Shown here: one piece after another, positions 62,501 through 64,000 of the stretch
Layout of the letters: each line of letters starts with the position of its first letter
Numbering within the stretch: position 1 is the first letter of the stretch
Source of the DNA: Bacteroidota bacterium
GTDB lineage: Bacteria > Bacteroidota > Bacteroidia > Flavobacteriales > Flavobacteriaceae
Assembly: GCA_023434025.1 (NCBI GenBank)
Contig: JAEYTL010000003.1
Location: 62,001 to 126,000 of the forward strand
Direction: 5' to 3'
DNA: 64,000 nucleotides
Translations under genes and position numbers: made by a program
The notes under the pieces: model-generated
Seen by the model: the letters and a program-made list of their open reading frames with translations, nothing else
What the model was told of the DNA's origin: nothing
The model's database searches: none

Positions 62501-62679
62501 GACTGATTTCTTCCTTATTTCTAACATTAGTTATCGTTCCGGTCGTTTACAGTATTTTCGACAGTATTATTGTACGCTTTAATAAAAACAAAGAAGAAGT
62601 GAATTATGAAGAAGAAATGACCGCAACGTACACTCCCGCAGAAGTAAGTGAAGACGGCTTTACTTCAAAACATGTGTAA
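59509..62679 (+). CDS. RND-family multidrug-type efflux pump
   Basis: 1056 residues, the AcrB/HAE length, with twelve expected helices and two large periplasmic loops. The N-terminus ISIKRPTLIAVLFIILTLGG, the proton-relay region GLSLVVGILVDDAIVVLENIHRH (Asp pair) and the C-terminal half with VLFSIPLSFIGALVAL and GIIMLIGLVCKNAILLVDFAN are all family hallmarks. Works with the adaptor and TolC encoded upstream. Substrates cannot be read from sequence. Confidence 0.95.
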   Translation: MKIAEISIKRPTLIAVLFIILTLGGIFSYTQLGYELVPKFEINVVTVSTIYPGASPSEVENTVTKKIEDAIASLENVKKVESKSFESLSLVMITLTADADADYSLNDAQRKINAVLKDLPDDVDPPSLSKFSISDLPIITIGATSDMDEILFYDLLDKKIQPILSRVNGVAQVNLVGGEEREIQVSLDAKKLQGYQISVPQVQQMILSSNLDFPTGNVKTRENSTLIRLSGKYKNVEELRNLVISSKNGIQIRLGDVADVQDTQKEVEKIARINQKSAILLQIIKQSDANAVAVSEAIQKAVVQIEEDYKSNGVKLNIADDTTKFTLVAANAVMKDLFIAILLVAFVMLFFLHSFRNALIVMVSIPVSLIATFIGISLLGYTLNLMSLLGLSLVVGILVDDAIVVLENIHRHMEMGKNKVRAAYDGASEIGFTVTAITMVIIVVFLPIAMSTGLVSNIITQFCMTVVIATLLSLLASFTIVPWLFSRYGKLEHITKRTFFGRVILSFEAGLDKFTHWVTGILEWSLKFKKTTLLIVLVLFFASFGLVGGGFIGGEFFAKIDKGEFMVQIELPKDASIEQSNFMAQKAENFLNNKKEVVGLITTVGQTSDGFGGSQTTVYKSEIKVTLNDKSAREDNTFVYAAKIKRELEKELVNAKVKTVPVGLFGADQAPLMLTVTGSSQKDAMDFAEKAAAELRKISGATEVKLTSEDGNPEINVQVDRDKMAALGLDLSTVGMTMQTAFSGNTDGKFRAGEYEYDINIRYNEFDRSDFNDVSELIFINNAGQQIKLSQFAKVTQSSGPSLLERRDKTPSVNVEAQTVGRPSGTVAAEWEAVFSKMDRPAGVNYIWGGDMENQTEGFGTLGYALLAAIILVYLVMVALYNSFVTPFVVLFSIPLSFIGALVALALTNNSLNVFTILGIIMLIGLVCKNAILLVDFANHRKEAGESTHDALVQANHARLRPILMTTIAMVFGMVPIALASGAAAEMNNGLAWVIIGGLISSLFLTLVIVPVVYSIFDSIIVRFNKNKEEVNYEEEMTATYTPAEVSEDGFTSKHV

Positions 62680-62711
62680 AACATAATTTCTACAAACAAA
62701 TTAACCAATTA

Positions 62712-62737
62712 AACCACGCTTTCGCGTGGTTTTTTTA
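62712..62737 (+). terminator. terminator after the efflux operon
   Basis: AACCACGC (62712-62719), loop TTTC, GCGTGGTT (62724-62731) followed by more T. Confidence 0.9.
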
Positions 62738-62756
62738 TCTTGCACAAAATTTTTTC

Positions 62757-63323
62757 ATGAAAACAATCCGAATCCGTTGCACATTTTTAATCTTCTTTTT
62801 GGTCATCAGTTGTGCCAAAGAAGAAACTCAGTCTGTTAAAGTGAAAGGGAAATACGAAATCGAATTGCCCCAAACGCTTTCTAAAGCCGACAATCTTCAC
62901 GAGGATGCATCCCTGCAATACCAAAACATCTTTAGCGAATTCTACACCATTGTGATTGACGAACCTGTTTCTGATTTTAATGACATGGTTAGTCAGGACG
63001 GGTATTTAGCAGAAAGTTACACCCCAAACTTAACCGGATATTCTAATCTGTTAAAAGATAATTTATCGGTTTCTGTAAACAACGGAAAATTCTCTGCCTT
63101 TGAAGACACCCGGATTAATGGCCTGGAAGCCAAACTCATGAACGTGTCCGGAACGGTGGACGGAATAGATGTTTATTATCAGTTTGGTTTTGTAAAAGGA
63201 AAAGACCGCTACTATCAGATCGTTAACTGGACAGAGCTGAAACGAAAAGAAACGCATCAAAAAACAATGGAAAAAATCATTGCCTCTTTTAAAGAATCAA
63301 ACCGGGCCAAAAAGAAAATATAA
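62757..63323 (+). CDS. lipoprotein of unknown function
   Basis: 188 residues with a lipoprotein signal ending in FFLVISC (Cys at residue 19). The mature part has a motif set (GKYEIELPQTLSKADNLHEDASLQYQN in part; FKESNRAKKKI at the end) reminiscent of PsbP/photosystem-like or DUF1795-type envelope proteins, but I do not recognise the family. It follows the efflux operon terminator, so it has its own transcript. Confidence 0.6.
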   Translation: MKTIRIRCTFLIFFLVISCAKEETQSVKVKGKYEIELPQTLSKADNLHEDASLQYQNIFSEFYTIVIDEPVSDFNDMVSQDGYLAESYTPNLTGYSNLLKDNLSVSVNNGKFSAFEDTRINGLEAKLMNVSGTVDGIDVYYQFGFVKGKDRYYQIVNWTELKRKETHQKTMEKIIASFKESNRAKKKI

Positions 63324-63326
63324 TAA

Positions 63327-63356
63327 AAAAAGAGCTTTCTGAATAAAGCTCTTTTT
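63327..63356. terminator. bidirectional terminator
   Basis: AAAAAGAGCTTT (63327-63338) pairs with AAAGCTCTTTTT (63345-63356) over 12 bp, between two convergent genes. Confidence 0.9.
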
Positions 63357-63376
63357 CGGTTGAATATTTAGGATAG

Positions 63377-63730
63377 TTAATTCTTATTCACCTGCACAAC
63401 GGCACCTTGCGACCATTTTTTTACCTGGGCAATTCGGCTGTCAGAATAATCAACTTCGGTTAAATCGGCACCCGTCCAGAAGAACCATTTGCCGGTTTTT
63501 ATTCCGTCTCTATATTGCCCCATGGCTACTTTGTTGCCATTTTCGTCATACGAAACCCATTGCCCGTGCACTTTTCCGTCTTTATAAAAACCTTCTTGCC
63601 GCACCTGGCCGTTATCGTGGTAAAAAGTTGATTTAACCATCTGGTCAACCACTTCGTGTTTTGCATGATCCTCCTGAGCAAAAACGGCTCCTGAAACCAC
63701 CAGCATTGCTGTTATCAATAACTTTTTCAT
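63377..63730 (-). CDS. small YwqK-type repeat protein, exported
   Basis: 117 residues: signal peptide to about AVFAQ, then YwqK/MORN-like repeats such as FYHDNGQVRQEGFYKDGKVHG and YDENGNKVAMGQYRDGIKTG, ending in a short Lys-rich tail. It carries the same repeat type as the large protein at 23781. Although databases call this family an antitoxin, no toxin gene is adjacent. A surface or periplasmic role is likely. Confidence 0.75.
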   Translation of the reverse strand: MKKLLITAMLVVSGAVFAQEDHAKHEVVDQMVKSTFYHDNGQVRQEGFYKDGKVHGQWVSYDENGNKVAMGQYRDGIKTGKWFFWTGADLTEVDYSDSRIAQVKKWSQGAVVQVNKN

Positions 63731-63907
63731 ACGCTTTCTTTTTAGCAGGTTAACAATTACTAAACAAATTTAGGCAAAAGTTTACATTAAAAAAACTTTT
63801 TGGTAACAATTTGGTAACATTGAGTGAAAACTTAACATTGGAAAAAGAAAAAAGATGAATTAACGAACGATCATTTTGACTTATCTTGCTTTAATCTGCC
63901 CCCATTG

Positions 63908-64000
63908 ATGCTTTATCCAGATGATAAATTGCAAGAAACAGCCAAAGCATTGGATGTTAGCAATGAAGTTTTAAAGAACTTTATAAAGCTTTACTACAAG
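63908..64000 (+). CDS. start of a gene cut by the window end
   Basis: An ATG at 63908 opens a frame to the end of the window (31 residues, beginning MLYPDDKLQETAKALDVS). The visible helix QETAKALDVSNEVLKNFIKLYYK could be part of a helix-turn-helix. The frame continues upstream to a stop at 63833 without another ATG, and the predicted residues there also look protein-like, so a TTG start at 63905 or a longer protein is possible. No family assigned. Confidence 0.35.
   Translation, partial: MLYPDDKLQETAKALDVSNEVLKNFIKLYYK

Noticed and set aside
1..64000. CRISPR array, prophage or classical insertion sequence
   Set aside because: No regularly spaced direct repeats, no cas, integrase, terminase or DDE transposase genes were seen on either strand.

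Overview
The window is a chromosomal segment of a member of the Flavobacteriaceae (Bacteroidota), most likely Flavobacterium or a close relative. This rests on the low GC content, the Bacteroidota-type promoters (TAnnTTTG -7 boxes close to start codons), protein families typical of the group (DUF4271, DUF4296, DUF4476, DUF3098, DUF5686, duplicated ExbD, YwqK/WG-repeat proteins, RHS with SpvB/TcdB-like N-terminus) and gene orders such as ftsX-DUF3098-uppP-truB, pyrH-frr and asnS-rpoN. The assignment is from recognition, not a database search.

Layout. Bases 1-5202 are accessory: the 3' part of a large RHS polymorphic-toxin gene whose C-terminus looks like a Tae4-type peptidoglycan amidase, then an AT-rich lipoprotein that is the best immunity candidate, then a small lipocalin-like lipoprotein. 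Bases 5342-20195 are mostly housekeeping: a LuxE-like acyl-protein synthetase, tyrS, an NAD-dependent epimerase, DUF4296, dihydroorotase, a GT2 glycosyltransferase, DUF4271-hemD, pckA, a saccharopine-dehydrogenase-family enzyme, an Lrp/AsnC regulator, a zinc peptidase and outer-membrane proteins. Bases 20192-26850 hold leuS and two repeat proteins (YwqK, WG). Bases 26972-39771 hold ftsX-DUF3098-uppP-truB-YiiX, a thioredoxin-like protein, a patatin, pyrH-frr, a DUF5686 outer-membrane protein, an RND/MMPL transporter and asnS. Bases 39857-45198 hold rpoN, a membrane protein, a barrel protein, an exbB-exbD-exbD cluster and tRNA-Ser(GGA). Bases 45274-56293 hold ansA, an acyltransferase, tatD, a retropepsin-like protein, a DUF4476 protein, sucAB and a polyprenyl synthetase. 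Bases 56468-62679 are a tetR-tolC-MFP-RND efflux operon, followed by a lipoprotein, a YwqK protein and the start of an unfinished gene.

The most unusual object is leuS (20192-23674). An intact PD-(D/E)XK-like DUF559 nuclease domain sits in frame inside the CP1 editing domain of leucyl-tRNA synthetase, just before the TTRPDT motif. It is bounded by two perfect 33-bp inverted repeats (22341-22373 and 22768-22800), each containing its own GC-rich hairpin. This looks like a translated palindromic mobile element whose nuclease is carried inside an essential host protein without intein or intron splicing. The same gene has a strikingly AT-rich, apparently enlarged leucine-specific domain and a 16-bp tandem repeat in its leader.

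Other points of interest are the RHS-Tae4/immunity module, a small ORF and possible three-way-junction RNA between the pyrH promoter and pyrH, a probable dispersed intergenic repeat at 17781-17886, and a long inverted repeat between asnS and rpoN. No stretch longer than about 300 bases is without an assigned gene.
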